A DNA stretch of 36,160 bases from the NCBI GenBank assembly GCA_002238685.1, contig MPMV01000045.1:1-36160 (forward strand). Reading direction: 5' to 3'. The notes beneath the pieces are model-generated. The model made no database searches and was not told the DNA's origin. It was given only the letters and a program-made list of their open reading frames with translations. A program made the position numbers and the translations under genes. This document shows, piece by piece, positions 8,398-17,052 of the stretch (position 1 is its first letter; each line of letters begins with the position of its first letter). The DNA is from a bacterium EF100-94H03 bin56. Its GTDB lineage: Bacteria; Pseudomonadota; Alphaproteobacteria; SP197.

Positions 8398-9591
8398 ATG
8401 TCCCCACATACAAGGCACGAAGCCGCGGCGCCGACCGGTGCCGAGGCTACCACGTTGTACGTTGCGATCGAGATCAGCCGGAAGAGTTGGGTAGTCGGAA
8501 TCAAAAGTCCGCTGGTCGAGAAGATCGGGCTGCACACGCTCGGGGCGGCGGATGTCGCGGGCCTCAAGAGCCTGATCGAGGAGCGCCGCGGCCGGGCGGA
8601 GCGGACGATGGGTCAGGCGGTGGCGGTGCGGGTGTGCTACGAGGCCGGCTACGAGGGGTTCTGGCTGGCGCGCTGGCTGGAGCGGACGATGGGTCTGGAG
8701 ACGGTGGTGCTGGATCCGGCGAGCCTGCTGGTGAACTGCAAGGCGAAGCAGCGCAAGACCGACCGGATCGACGCGACGAAGATGGTGCGCGCGCTGCTGG
8801 CGCATGACCGGGGCGATGCGGCGGTGTTGAGCCGAGTGCGGATGCCCAGCGTCGAGGAGGAGGATCGCAAGCGCCTGCTGCGGGAGCGTCAGCGCCTGGT
8901 CAAGGAGCGGACCTCGCTGACGAACGCGATCAAGGGGCTCCTCAAGCTGCACGGCATCTTCGACCTGGAGCCGCGCGCAGGCGACTTCGATGCGGCATTC
9001 GCGGCGGTGACCACGGCCTACGGCGAGCCGTTCCCGCCGCAGGCGCGCCGGGAGATCGAGCGGCTCGCCGAACGACTGGGGCTGGTCATGCGGCAGATCG
9101 AGGCGGTCGAGGCTGAACGCGATGCAGCCGTGCGCCGTACGGAGGCCGACCGCCGTGGGGCGGCGGGGGCGGGAAGCAGGGCCCGGGCCGACGCGTCGAT
9201 CGCGGCGCTGGCCCGGCTCAAGGGGATCGGCACGAACGATGCGACCCTGCTCACCCACGAGGTGTTCTACCGCGAGTTCCGGAACCGCCGCGAGCTCGCG
9301 GGCTGGGCCGGCTTGGCGCCAACCCCGTGGGCCAGCGGCGACGTCGAGCGCGACCAGGGGATCGGCCGCGACGGGCCCGCCTGGATCCGTGCCCAGCTCG
9401 TGCAGATGGCGTGGCGCTGGGTCCGCTTCCAGCCCGGCAGTGCGCTGAGCCAGTGGTTCCAGGCCCGCACCGCCGGCGCCCGGGGACGGATCCGCCGGGT
9501 CATGATCGTGGCGGTGGCCCGCGAACTCCTGATCGCGCTCTGGCGGTATGCGAACACCGGTCTCGTGCCCACCGGTGCCCGCGTCGCCTGA
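8398..9591 (+). CDS. IS110-family transposase (DEDD recombinase)
   Basis: The 397-residue protein has the IS110 two-domain layout. The N-terminal RuvC-like DEDD domain shows LYVAIEISRKSW (Glu25 where many members have Asp, as in the 'AFELS' branch), VCYEAGYEGFWLAR, and KQRKTDRIDATKMVRALL. A coiled-coil-like middle (ARREIERLAERLGLVMRQIE) follows. The C-terminal transposase_20 domain reads IAALARLKGIGTNDATLL, ELAGWAGLAPTPWASG and RAQLVQMAWRWVRFQPGSAL, including the serine thought to act as nucleophile. Length is normal and no frameshift is seen. The ATG follows an AGGAG-like site (GACGAGGAGACC). In IS110 enzymes a bridge RNA from a non-coding end guides donor and target pairing. Assignment is firm. 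Confidence 0.93.
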   Translation: MSPHTRHEAAAPTGAEATTLYVAIEISRKSWVVGIKSPLVEKIGLHTLGAADVAGLKSLIEERRGRAERTMGQAVAVRVCYEAGYEGFWLARWLERTMGLETVVLDPASLLVNCKAKQRKTDRIDATKMVRALLAHDRGDAAVLSRVRMPSVEEEDRKRLLRERQRLVKERTSLTNAIKGLLKLHGIFDLEPRAGDFDAAFAAVTTAYGEPFPPQARREIERLAERLGLVMRQIEAVEAERDAAVRRTEADRRGAAGAGSRARADASIAALARLKGIGTNDATLLTHEVFYREFRNRRELAGWAGLAPTPWASGDVERDQGIGRDGPAWIRAQLVQMAWRWVRFQPGSALSQWFQARTAGARGRIRRVMIVAVARELLIALWRYANTGLVPTGARVA

Positions 9592-9921
9592 GCACGAGAT
9601 CCCGAGTTCCCGGACCGGCCGGACGCGGCAGGCTCTGGGCCGGGTGGTGTGTGACCGACCGCTTGTTGGGCTGAAAGACGCCGATCTCGCAGATGGGTCC
9701 CGCCTCCCGGAACGTGGCGCCCGCAAGCAAGCGGGATCGAGGGAAGGACCGGCCATACTGCCGGACACCACCCGGATACAAGTTGGGTGCGCGCCCCAAG
9801 GCGCGACCGGTGCAAGCGCGTTCGGACCCGGCAACACAGACGCCGACCCGCTCCTCCAGAGGAGATCTGACCATGCCGTAGATCGCGCCACGACCACCGC
9901 TTGACAGCAGGGGTCCTCATA
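9592..9921 (+). ncRNA. Candidate bridge (guide) RNA region of the IS110 element
   Basis: The 330 bases between the transposase stop and the right end contain no credible gene but have many GC-rich dyads. In the IS1111 branch of IS110 the bridge RNA is encoded downstream of the transposase, as here. This is inferred from layout only; no loop has been matched to the flanks. Confidence 0.3.
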
Positions 9922-9935
9922 CAAGCGTTATCCGA

Positions 9936-10106
9936 TCAGGTTGGATCATATCCGGCGGCGGCGAAGTAGTTTCGACATTCCTGGGGCTGGAAGGTTTCGA
10001 GAATGCGAGCGATGGCTTTCCCCAAGCCTTCTACGGTGCGCTCGGCGGCCTTGCGCAAGGACGCTTTGAGCTTTGCATGGAACAACTCCGCGGGGATGCT
10101 CGCATA
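9936..10106 (-). pseudogene. IS630-family transposase, C-terminal remnant
   Basis: A minus-strand frame of 56 codons ends at 9936. It reads IPAELFHAKLKASLRKAAERT, then VEGLGKAIARIL, then QECRNYFAAAGY. This matches the C-terminal end of IS630 transposases, where NPIEQVFAKLKxxLRKAAxRT leads to a Cys-Arg-Asn-Tyr-Phe ending. The catalytic D-D-E part is missing, and upstream of about 10106 the similarity stops. The remnant lies directly against the right end of the IS110 element, which may have inserted in or beside it. No function is expected. Confidence 0.7.
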
Positions 10107-10477
10107 CAGTATTGAACGACATTGTATGAGAAATTACACAGATGCTCAAACAGCAGCAGTGCCACTGCAACGCGATTATCAAGTCGCTTCAGAAGGGATC
10201 CCCCGAGTTAGGCATTCAATATGGGCGCGTCACTGCGCCCGCGCCCGCATGCGTGACGGAACACACAAATTCCAACCTCTCGTGTCTGCCCCAAACGTCT
10301 CCCGCATTGGGCATTGTATGGATGTCTAGGAGGCGCGCAAGCATTCCCAGGACGTACGCGGATCCCTACTACGTCAACCAAACCACATGCACCGCACCAA
10401 ACCACATGCACCGCATCCCATCGACTTCGGATTTGAATTCATCCAATGCTGTTCAAATTTTTCACTGTAATTCGGCC
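10107..10477. other. Non-coding stretch between IS630 remnant and HNH gene
   Basis: No supported gene. Lower-GC sequence with a perfect 19-bp tandem repeat (10378-10415). It lies 3' of the minus-strand HNH gene and may contain its terminator, but no clear hairpin with a T-run was seen. Confidence 0.4.
10378..10415. repeat. Tandem duplication of a 19-bp unit
   Basis: CCAAACCACATGCACCGCA occurs twice without a gap (10378-10396 and 10397-10415). Only two copies exist, so it looks like a slippage duplication rather than an array. Confidence 0.8.
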
Positions 10478-11659
10478 CTACTCTAGGTTGCCGGACTCAT
10501 CGTCCATTGTAAAGCGCCTGCTGTGAGCCTCAATGGGCCACTCTTTCTGCAATACTTCTTGACTGACTCCTACCAGTGTCGATCTATCCAAACCGCGACC
10601 CTTTGCAGCTGTATTGTGTGCCATTTCAAAGCCAACAAATGTGTCTCTTTCTGCCTGTGTATTGAGAGGACATGGAATTGCTATATACTGATTATCATGA
10701 TGATACACTACCATAAAGCCCCACTTGTCTCCATTCATCGACGTATGGGTAGAGCTGCCAATACACCCAACGAGCGAACCATCCTTAACGTCAGACTCTA
10801 CACGAACAGGCCCTCCCATAGTGATTGAATCAATAAATCTGCATGACGCCCAAAAGGGTAAATTTGTTAATGAAATTGATGACTCGCCTCCATCAAAATT
10901 AATCTCATCTATAGGTTCTGAACCACCGCATGGCAAAACCACAATCCTGTCATCCCACAACGGCACCACCCAGCATGGAGGATTTGTCAAGAAAAGATGA
11001 ATCAGACGTTTGTCTTTCGGTCTCGGAATGCTGCCATAAATGACGAACTTCCCCTTCAATATTTTCTTGCTTGGATTCATTATTTGTTCCCTTACGGGCC
11101 CAAGTGCAACATTTCTTGCGAACTTGTATCCTCGTCTCCCCATTAGAGAAAAGACCATTAAGTAAGCAGTCTTAATCATGCTAACAAATTCATAGTCATC
11201 TCTGTATGGAATTTGAAACGCTAGCCCTTTCTCAGGATCAAGCGCATTTCTATTGCGAATAGGTCCGATGTCCACCTTTCCATTTCGAAACATATGTTTC
11301 CTGTACGGAAATGAGGCGTTCGGATTCTCCGGAATGAAGCGAACCTTTCTTGCCTCTCCAAAAAATTTCACTACCAACGGGACTCCTCGACCTGCCGACC
11401 AATCGGCACGCGCCGTTTTCGACAAAACCGCATGTTGATCGATAAGAGACGCACCTTCGTTGCACTGCTTGCATGTCAAGCAAATTCCAGACCCACCCAG
11501 GGCTTTGGGCGGCGCGTGCTCTATTGTCATCCCTCCATTCAGCGCTTCTTGTCGACTAAAACCAGACAGGCATATTGGACAGAGAACATTCCCTTCTTCG
11601 AACAAACGTTCTCTGAATCGACGATCGTGTCCGGCGCGACGTTTACTTTTGGCAGACAT
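10478..11659 (-). CDS. HNH endonuclease-like protein, stand-alone
   Basis: The 393-residue product has an N-terminal zinc-stabilised HNH module: CPIC (27-30), TIEHAPPKALGG with Glu47-His48 in the position of the HNH His, and CLTCKQCN with Cys60, Cys63, Cys66 and Asn67. The N-terminus is very basic (KSKRRAGHDRRFRERLF). The remaining ~320 residues are a beta-rich region with no domain I recognise; it may sense or bind DNA or RNA. The gene is clearly richer in A+T than its neighbours, a sign of transfer. No methyltransferase partner is adjacent, so it may be a stand-alone defence nuclease, a modification-dependent enzyme or a homing-type enzyme. The ATG at 11659 has only a weak ribosome binding site. 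The HNH module is fairly sure; the function is inferred. Confidence 0.75.
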   Translation of the reverse strand: MSAKSKRRAGHDRRFRERLFEEGNVLCPICLSGFSRQEALNGGMTIEHAPPKALGGSGICLTCKQCNEGASLIDQHAVLSKTARADWSAGRGVPLVVKFFGEARKVRFIPENPNASFPYRKHMFRNGKVDIGPIRNRNALDPEKGLAFQIPYRDDYEFVSMIKTAYLMVFSLMGRRGYKFARNVALGPVREQIMNPSKKILKGKFVIYGSIPRPKDKRLIHLFLTNPPCWVVPLWDDRIVVLPCGGSEPIDEINFDGGESSISLTNLPFWASCRFIDSITMGGPVRVESDVKDGSLVGCIGSSTHTSMNGDKWGFMVVYHHDNQYIAIPCPLNTQAERDTFVGFEMAHNTAAKGRGLDRSTLVGVSQEVLQKEWPIEAHSRRFTMDDESGNLE

Positions 11660-12662
11660 AGTTCATATATCCAATTAGTTCGGGATTCCCCATATGGAAC
11701 CCGCCCAGCCCGTTGAGTGTGACTCGAAACCCTTTGACACGCAATTCGTCTTCGAATGACAGTCATCTTGGCGCTGGTTCGGATGATTGAGTCCCAATTG
11801 GTGGCGTTGGCGTTGCGGAGTGGCATTGTCCCCGTTGATCCGGGTGCACCGATCTTGATGAGTTTCTCTCGCAGACTGGACAGGGCGGCTATCCCTTCTC
11901 CAACCGCATAAGGAAACCCTTCAGCCGTTCCATGGCCATGAAGGTTTCGGCGGGGTCGGCTTCGAGAAAGCCGGTTGATTGCCGCATTTCCAGGACTCAG
12001 TCAGAAACTCAGACGCTTCGCCCCTCGTTGCCGTACGAGGCCATAGCCTGCGGTTCGCGCATACCATCGCATACCCTTAGACTTACAAGATGCCATCCGA
12101 GCGGTTGGTCGCGATGCGTCCGCCAGTTGGAATTTGCAAGAAATCACGACCTTCGCACGGCGCGACTTGTCGATGAGCCGGGAGAGGCGTTTCGCCGCGT
12201 AACGGCACAGCCGGCCAAGCTGCCGTCAGCGTCTCCGAGGCACCTGTTTCAGTGCCTAGCGAGAGCCAGGCGCGATGTTCGGGGGCTCTCCCCAGCTTGT
12301 GTCCCGGCTCCAAAGCCAGAGTACGTGTCGTCCGGTGGCTTACGACGGATCGCGACGCCCTGACGGATAACCCGTCTATGGACGCCCCCGATGATGCAAG
12401 CATTTGTTGGTTGGGTTTGGTGCATGTGGTCAGGTGCTGCTTTCGCTTTCGTCTATCCGGCCTCATGATGCGGCTGGTTCGACGCCACGGGCCTCATAGG
12501 ATCTCTATGGAGAATCGCAGATCGGGTCCAAATCGCTTTCGCGAGCTCGATCGCTCTGCGGACATATGATGGTTTTCCCGACCCCGTCTCATTGACCGTT
12601 TGCCCTTACCCGTCCTCCGTCCTGCTCACATCCCCGACGACTTCCTGCAGCATGCCGCCCGA
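11660..12662. other. Gene-free stretch between HNH gene and broken IS110 copy
   Basis: About 1 kb without a supported gene. Near 11840-11990 the minus strand reads traces such as EADPAETFMAMERLKGF and, one frame away, SSLREKLIKIGA, which faintly recall transposase C-termini (IS1380-like) but cannot be followed. The right part (about 12400-12660) would be the 3' non-coding side of the IS110 copy and includes the shared 19-bp sequence at 12489-12507. The whole stretch looks like decayed mobile DNA. Confidence 0.4.
12489..12507 (-). repeat. Inverted copy of the 19-bp sequence at 8322-8340
   Basis: The reverse complement reads TAGAGATCCTATGAGGCCC, identical to the left boundary of the intact IS110 element. 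It lies about 160 bp 3' of the broken IS110 transposase and probably marks an IS110-type end or target. Confidence 0.6.
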
Positions 12663-13753
12663 TCAGGCGGCGGCAGGTACCCGGTATCTCTGCTTCGTCG
12701 TCATCACTGCCCAGGCAATGCGCGCCATCCTGTTGGCCAGGGCCACCGCAACCAGCATCCTCGGCTTGCGCGCCAGCATCCTGGCGAGCCATGGATCCGG
12801 CGTTGAGCCTCGGCGGTTCGCATGGCGCACGACCGCCATGGCGCCGGTGATCAGCAACCGTGTGAGATCGCGCTGGCCCCTCTTCGAGATCCCGCCCAGC
12901 CTCGGCTTGCCGCCGGTCGTGTGCTGGCGGGGCACAAGGCCCAGCCAGGCGGCAAAGTCCCGGCCTTGCCGGAAGCTCTCGAGCGGCGGTGCAAGAGCCT
13001 GCAGCGCCATCGCGGTAATCGGCCCGACCCCCGGGATGGTCTGTCAATTCCGACTGAATGTTTCTCACTTTTGCCGATCGAAAATCTCTCACTGGGGCTG
13101 GGTGCAGCTGTGGGGAACTGGCCCGCCGCAGCGACCGCCACGATCCGGTCGAACAGCAGCGTACCCAACGTGCGAACACGATCCGGCAGCGGCAACTCCG
13201 GATCCGCCAGGGCCTGTGCCAGACGGTTGACGTGGGCCGGTCCCTGCGGCGCAACGATCCCGAACTCCGCCAGGTGACCCCGCAGAGCGTTGATCGTCTG
13301 CGTGCGCTGGCGCACCAGAAGATCGCGCGTGCGGAACAGCATCCCGCTGGCCTGCTGCTCCGCCGTCTTCACGGCCACGAACCTCATGGTGGGACGCTGT
13401 GCAGCCTCGCTGATCGCCTCCGCGTCCGTCGTGTCGTTCTTCTGCCGCTTCACGAACGGCTTCACGTAGATCGGCGCGATCAGCTTCACATCATGACCGA
13501 GTTCTGAGATCTCCCGTCCCCAATAATTGGCGCTCGCACACGCCTCCATCGCCACCACGCTGCTCGGGTGCGAGGCCAGGAAGCCAAGCAGCTTCCCGCG
13601 ACTGAGATTCTTGCGAAAGGATACCGATCCATCCCCGCACGCGCCGTGCACCTGAAAGCTCTGCTTCGCCAGATCGATCCCGATGGTGATTACCTGTTCC
13701 TTGGACGCCTTCTCCTTCGTCGTGGCTGTTACAACACCGCCACATTGGCACAT
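12663..13753 (-). pseudogene. Second IS110-family transposase, interrupted
   Basis: The N-terminal part (13753 to about 13142) reads ITIGIDLAKQSFQVHG with the first catalytic Asp, VVAMEACASANYWGRE, and KNDTTDAEAISEAAQRP, the DEDD domain of the IS1111-like 'GIDLAKxxF' branch. The C-terminal part (about 13040 to 12663) reads IPGVGPITAMALQALAPP, DFAAWLGLVPRQHTTGGK and GQRDLTRLLITGAMAVV, the transposase_20 domain. Between them about 100 bases replace the expected linker and change the frame. The inserted piece resembles an IS21-type end. The element is unrelated in detail to the intact IS110 copy at 8331. The protein should be inactive. Confidence 0.8.
13042..13141 (+). mobile_element. Possible solo IS21-family end inside the IS110 transposase
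   Basis: The insert starts TGTCAATTCCGACTG and has repeated TCTCACT motifs (TTTCTCACTT and ATCTCTCACT) separated by a CGATCG core. This fits IS21-family termini, which begin TG and carry multiple short internal repeats. No istA or istB gene is present, so it would be a remnant left after deletion. Identity is from memory of the family pattern. Confidence 0.4.
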
Positions 13754-13911
13754 CGCGATGCCGTCGGGCGGGGGCGTTCACTCCATCGCTTGCCAACCGA
13801 CAGTCGACCACGAGGATGTACCTGTGCGCCGATTCGGAACATGGTTTCTGAGTCGAAGATCCGCCCGCCCGTGCGAATCACGTCCGATCGGGCAACCAAA
13901 GCCTGCCGCCG

Positions 13912-16608
13912 TTACAGCAAGATGGGCTCGACGACCGCGTCGTGACGCGGACGCCTTTTCAGTTGGCGGCGACGCTCATATGCCATCACAAAAAACGTGA
14001 TCAGTTGGTCGACGTCACGAGCGACTTCGCGCGTATCGGGAAGTTCGGGTGGCAGGTCGGGTGCCGGGTCGTGCCCGGAGTAGTGCGAACACCGCTTCAT
14101 CCCCTCGAATATGGCCGGGTAGTCAGCGTCGGGATCAAAGCAGACGTCTTCGAGGCGCTGGGTCATAACTTCGCGACGGAATCGCTGAACTGTGTTGTTG
14201 AACAGAACCTCCTCGACGATCCGCTCCCAAGTCTCGCGCATCTTTGTATAGAGACCGATGATCGCCAGACGGAAACTCTGGTGGGCCGGGTCGTACCCAC
14301 AGTCGCTGAGCAAGGCATGGTCCCGTCCGATCTCGTCAATACGCTCGCGAACGCCCTTCATTTGCCATGGCTGATGGGAGTCGTCGATGAGACCGAATTG
14401 GTCGTTCCCAGCGCTGCTCATCCACTCGCGGTGGCACCCGACACTGGCACGCTGAGCCTCGGACAAGAGCATGTGATGGAATACGATGTTATGAGTGAAG
14501 ACAATGACCTGACGACCTCTGGCGGCCTCCTGCGCAAGTCGCTCCGCCACCGCCTGCATCCGGACGTGGTCAAGAGAGGAAACAGGATCGTCGACAATGA
14601 TCCCGTGATCGGTGCCGATCTCGTGCAGTTCCGCCAGAAAGCACGCGAGTGCGAGAGCGCGTTGTTCGCCCTCGCTTAAGACATCGCTGTTGTTCCCGAA
14701 ACGTTGTCGGGCATCGAGCGCGATCTCGACAATACTCTCGGCACCGTCGCCGTGATCCACCAGATCGAGCGGGAGATGGGTAAGGCGCAATCGATCGAGT
14801 TCCCCATGCAAGGCGGCCCTGAGCGCAGGAGTGAGGATCTCTCGGCGGCGGCGGGTGATGTGTCTGGTAATGGGTCCCGAGGGACACTGCCTGAGACATT
14901 CACCTATGCGTTGACTCTCCTCAAGACGAATACGCCGATCGAGGATTGCTTCGAGCCTTTCGCTCAGCCGCTTCTGATCCGCGAGTTCTGCGTGATGTGT
15001 TTCGAGCCTTGCGAATGCCTCAGGGTCGCATTTTGAATTCTCGAGTTCAGCAATCTCGGCACCAATTCGCCCAACCTCCTCTTCAATCAGCCGGACAGGC
15101 GAGTCAGCAAGCGGGGCGAGACCGTCGAGATTTCCGTACCGATTCTCCCGGACGGCGACTTGGACAGACTCGAGACGGTCGAGCGCACTTTCCACAAACT
15201 CACCAATCGTAGCGACGCCGTCCCTTCCAGAGTCGGAAAGAGCAGCGTAGCCGGAAAGGAGAGTCTCAACCTCACGGCGGCTCCTCATTCGAAATGCCAT
15301 GATCCTTTCGCGATGCCGGGCAAGAACCTGCGCTGCGGCGTCGCTCTCCTCGGTGGCTCGTCCAGAAATGTAGTCGTCGAACGCAGACAGACGCCTGCTT
15401 GCATCATCATCAAGGTCCTGCTGGCAAAAAACGCAGATGCCTCCATTGGCGAACTGCGGGGGCGGCGCATCGGGCAGTACGACGGCAGCGAATTCCTTGG
15501 CGTATGCCAGCATCCGGCGCCAAGCATCGGACCCAAGATCGGGAATAGGCTGCTCGCTGAACAGATTCCTGGCCGTTGCTTCGGCGGCCTGTCGCGTCGC
15601 GTCGGCTTCCTGCTTCGATTGGCGCAGGGTTGCGACCGAAACATCTGTGAGTACCTGCTCGACCGCCTGAATGTCTTCCTTGACGAGTTCGAGGGCCTGC
15701 CTGGCGTCCGCCCGAGGCCGGATCAGATCTCTCGGGTCCCGCTTCAGTTGCTCGGCGACGCCGTCGAGCTCGATCTGCTTCTCCGCAGTCCACGTTCCGA
15801 GTAGGCGCAGGTCGTGCTCACTCGGGAGCTCAGAAATTTGGGTTCCTGGTACGAGACATCCGAGCATCGTGTGGACGGCAGTCCCTTCGCGAAATCCCTC
15901 CGGCAGACGATGGCTGATCGCGACGATGAGTGTCCCCAGGCGCTCCCTGAACCGGACGTCGAGGGTCCGGCATGCGAGGCCGAGTTTGTTCAGCAGATCG
16001 AGTTCGTAGGGGAGGAATTCAATCCGTCGTTCTCTGTCGACATATACACGCGCGGTCGCGGCATCGAACACAGAGATCCGGGCAAGCTCGAGAGGTGGTT
16101 CATCGTTGCCGAACCAGACCCGCTCCTCCTTTGGCTGATCATCGCCGCCGACGCGAAAGGCAACCGCAACTTCTGGCGGAACTGGCGCATCGTCGTCGTA
16201 GACGTTGCTCCGAAGCGACACCGGGGCCAGGGACCGACAAAGCTGTCTGGCGATGCGGCAATAGCCGCTCTTGCCGGAAGCATTGGCGCCGTAAACGATG
16301 GTGATACCGTTTATCGCAAAGCGCAGGGGCGGCTGGTCAGGAACCAGCCGGTCAACGTGACGGACGGGTCCCAAGGAAGCGAGTTCCGTCTTGGGGTCGT
16401 TGCTTGCGGCATGACTGAGGTGTTCTTCGGCTAAGGGAACCGGATCCGGCGCATTTACCGCACGAAACCCAGCGGCCCGTTCGATCTCAAGCCCAAGCTG
16501 CGCAAGGTCATCGTCGGTGAGTTCGCCGGACAGGGCAAGCCGACGCAGGGCGTCCTGCTGCCAAGGCGGTCGACCTCGGGCAAATTCAAGAAGTTCCTCG
16601 TACGCCAT
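13912..16608 (-). CDS. ABC/SMC-like ATPase with zinc-hook motif (AAA_13, RloC-like)
   Basis: The 898-residue protein is taken from MAYEELLEFARG; an upstream in-frame ATG at 16728 would add 40 residues unlike the family start. Walker A is GANASGKS at 107-114, the ABC signature is LSEGEQ at 644-649, Walker B ends in Asp673-Asp674 (GIIVDDPVSSLDH), and the H-loop His is at 706 (VFTHN). Between the two ATPase halves lie coiled-coil stretches and a CVFC motif (Cys392, Cys395), as in Rad50 or RloC zinc hooks. The C-terminal ~190 residues end with CSHYSGHDPAPDL. RloC couples such an ATPase to a tRNA anticodon nuclease; a clear PrrC-type nuclease motif was not verified here. Likely a stand-alone DNA-damage- or phage-sensing defence ATPase. 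Confidence 0.8.
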   Translation of the reverse strand: MAYEELLEFARGRPPWQQDALRRLALSGELTDDDLAQLGLEIERAAGFRAVNAPDPVPLAEEHLSHAASNDPKTELASLGPVRHVDRLVPDQPPLRFAINGITIVYGANASGKSGYCRIARQLCRSLAPVSLRSNVYDDDAPVPPEVAVAFRVGGDDQPKEERVWFGNDEPPLELARISVFDAATARVYVDRERRIEFLPYELDLLNKLGLACRTLDVRFRERLGTLIVAISHRLPEGFREGTAVHTMLGCLVPGTQISELPSEHDLRLLGTWTAEKQIELDGVAEQLKRDPRDLIRPRADARQALELVKEDIQAVEQVLTDVSVATLRQSKQEADATRQAAEATARNLFSEQPIPDLGSDAWRRMLAYAKEFAAVVLPDAPPPQFANGGICVFCQQDLDDDASRRLSAFDDYISGRATEESDAAAQVLARHRERIMAFRMRSRREVETLLSGYAALSDSGRDGVATIGEFVESALDRLESVQVAVRENRYGNLDGLAPLADSPVRLIEEEVGRIGAEIAELENSKCDPEAFARLETHHAELADQKRLSERLEAILDRRIRLEESQRIGECLRQCPSGPITRHITRRRREILTPALRAALHGELDRLRLTHLPLDLVDHGDGAESIVEIALDARQRFGNNSDVLSEGEQRALALACFLAELHEIGTDHGIIVDDPVSSLDHVRMQAVAERLAQEAARGRQVIVFTHNIVFHHMLLSEAQRASVGCHREWMSSAGNDQFGLIDDSHQPWQMKGVRERIDEIGRDHALLSDCGYDPAHQSFRLAIIGLYTKMRETWERIVEEVLFNNTVQRFRREVMTQRLEDVCFDPDADYPAIFEGMKRCSHYSGHDPAPDLPPELPDTREVARDVDQLITFFVMAYERRRQLKRRPRHDAVVEPILL

Positions 16609-17052
16609 TGATACACCCAGTTCACCTGTCCCAAAATACTGGCCTGATTCGCGCAAGGCACGGAGCCAGCAGACTGCCACAACCACCATGAAACTGTGTT
16701 CGTCCAGGGATCTGAGGCAGTCAGCCAAAGATCGACGATCCAGCGAGTGAACACAACGTCGCGAACCGTCTAACTCAGCGCGGACGGTCCCGAGTCACCA
16801 TCAAGCCCGGCTAGGTACGAGTTGGGGGCAGCACGTAGGTGGCCACGTCAACCTATGTGGCTCTTGCTCTTCAAACGGTCGAGCCCCAACTGAAGGCACA
16901 GGAGATCCCGCTACCGCATCGGACACCATGGAACTATCCCCGCGCCGCGGGGAAAGCCACAGCCGGAATGCCGGCTATTGTCAAGGGCAAAGGACGGGGG
17001 CTTCCATTCGTGACTGACTAGACGGCCGATTGAAGAGCCAGTTGCCTTCGGA
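16609..17052. other. Intergenic stretch between ATPase and R-M genes
   Basis: No supported gene. Contains the ATPase promoter region (minus strand) and a strong GC hairpin at 16937-16953. It also receives the 3' end of the R-M gene. Confidence 0.4.
16937..16953. repeat. GC-rich hairpin resembling an orphan type I-E CRISPR repeat core
   Basis: TCCCCGCG-C-CGCGGGGA is an 8-bp perfect stem with a one-base centre, flanked by CTA and AAAGCC. The core resembles type I-E repeats, but there is only one copy and no cas gene. It lies 100 bp downstream of the R-M gene and could serve as a terminator stem, although no T-run follows. Confidence 0.45.

Larger units (their letters stand above)
8331..9921 (+). 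mobile_element. IS110-family insertion sequence, apparently intact
   Basis: The element contains one complete transposase gene (8398-9591). Its proposed ends are a short imperfect inverted repeat: TATGAGGCCCC at 8331-8341 and AGGGGTCCTCATA at 9909-9921 (reverse complement TATGAGGACCCCT). IS110 elements have weak or sub-terminal repeats and make few or no target duplications, so the ends are approximate. The left non-coding part is about 67 bp and the right about 330 bp, an asymmetry typical of the IS1111 subgroup. It lies against an IS630 remnant. Confidence 0.6.

Noticed and set aside
8086..9924. A 612-codon minus-strand frame opposite the IS110 transposase
   Set aside because: Antisense shadow of a clear transposase gene, with a low-complexity Arg/Pro/His-rich product.
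10378..10415. Iteron-type origin repeats
   Set aside because: Only two tandem copies, with no replication initiator gene nearby.
11840..11990. IS1380-type transposase remnant
   Set aside because: Only a short similarity (LREKLIKIGA) that is not continued on either side; too weak to list as a gene.
16937..16953. CRISPR array
   Set aside because: Only one repeat-like hairpin, with no spacer-repeat pattern and no cas genes.
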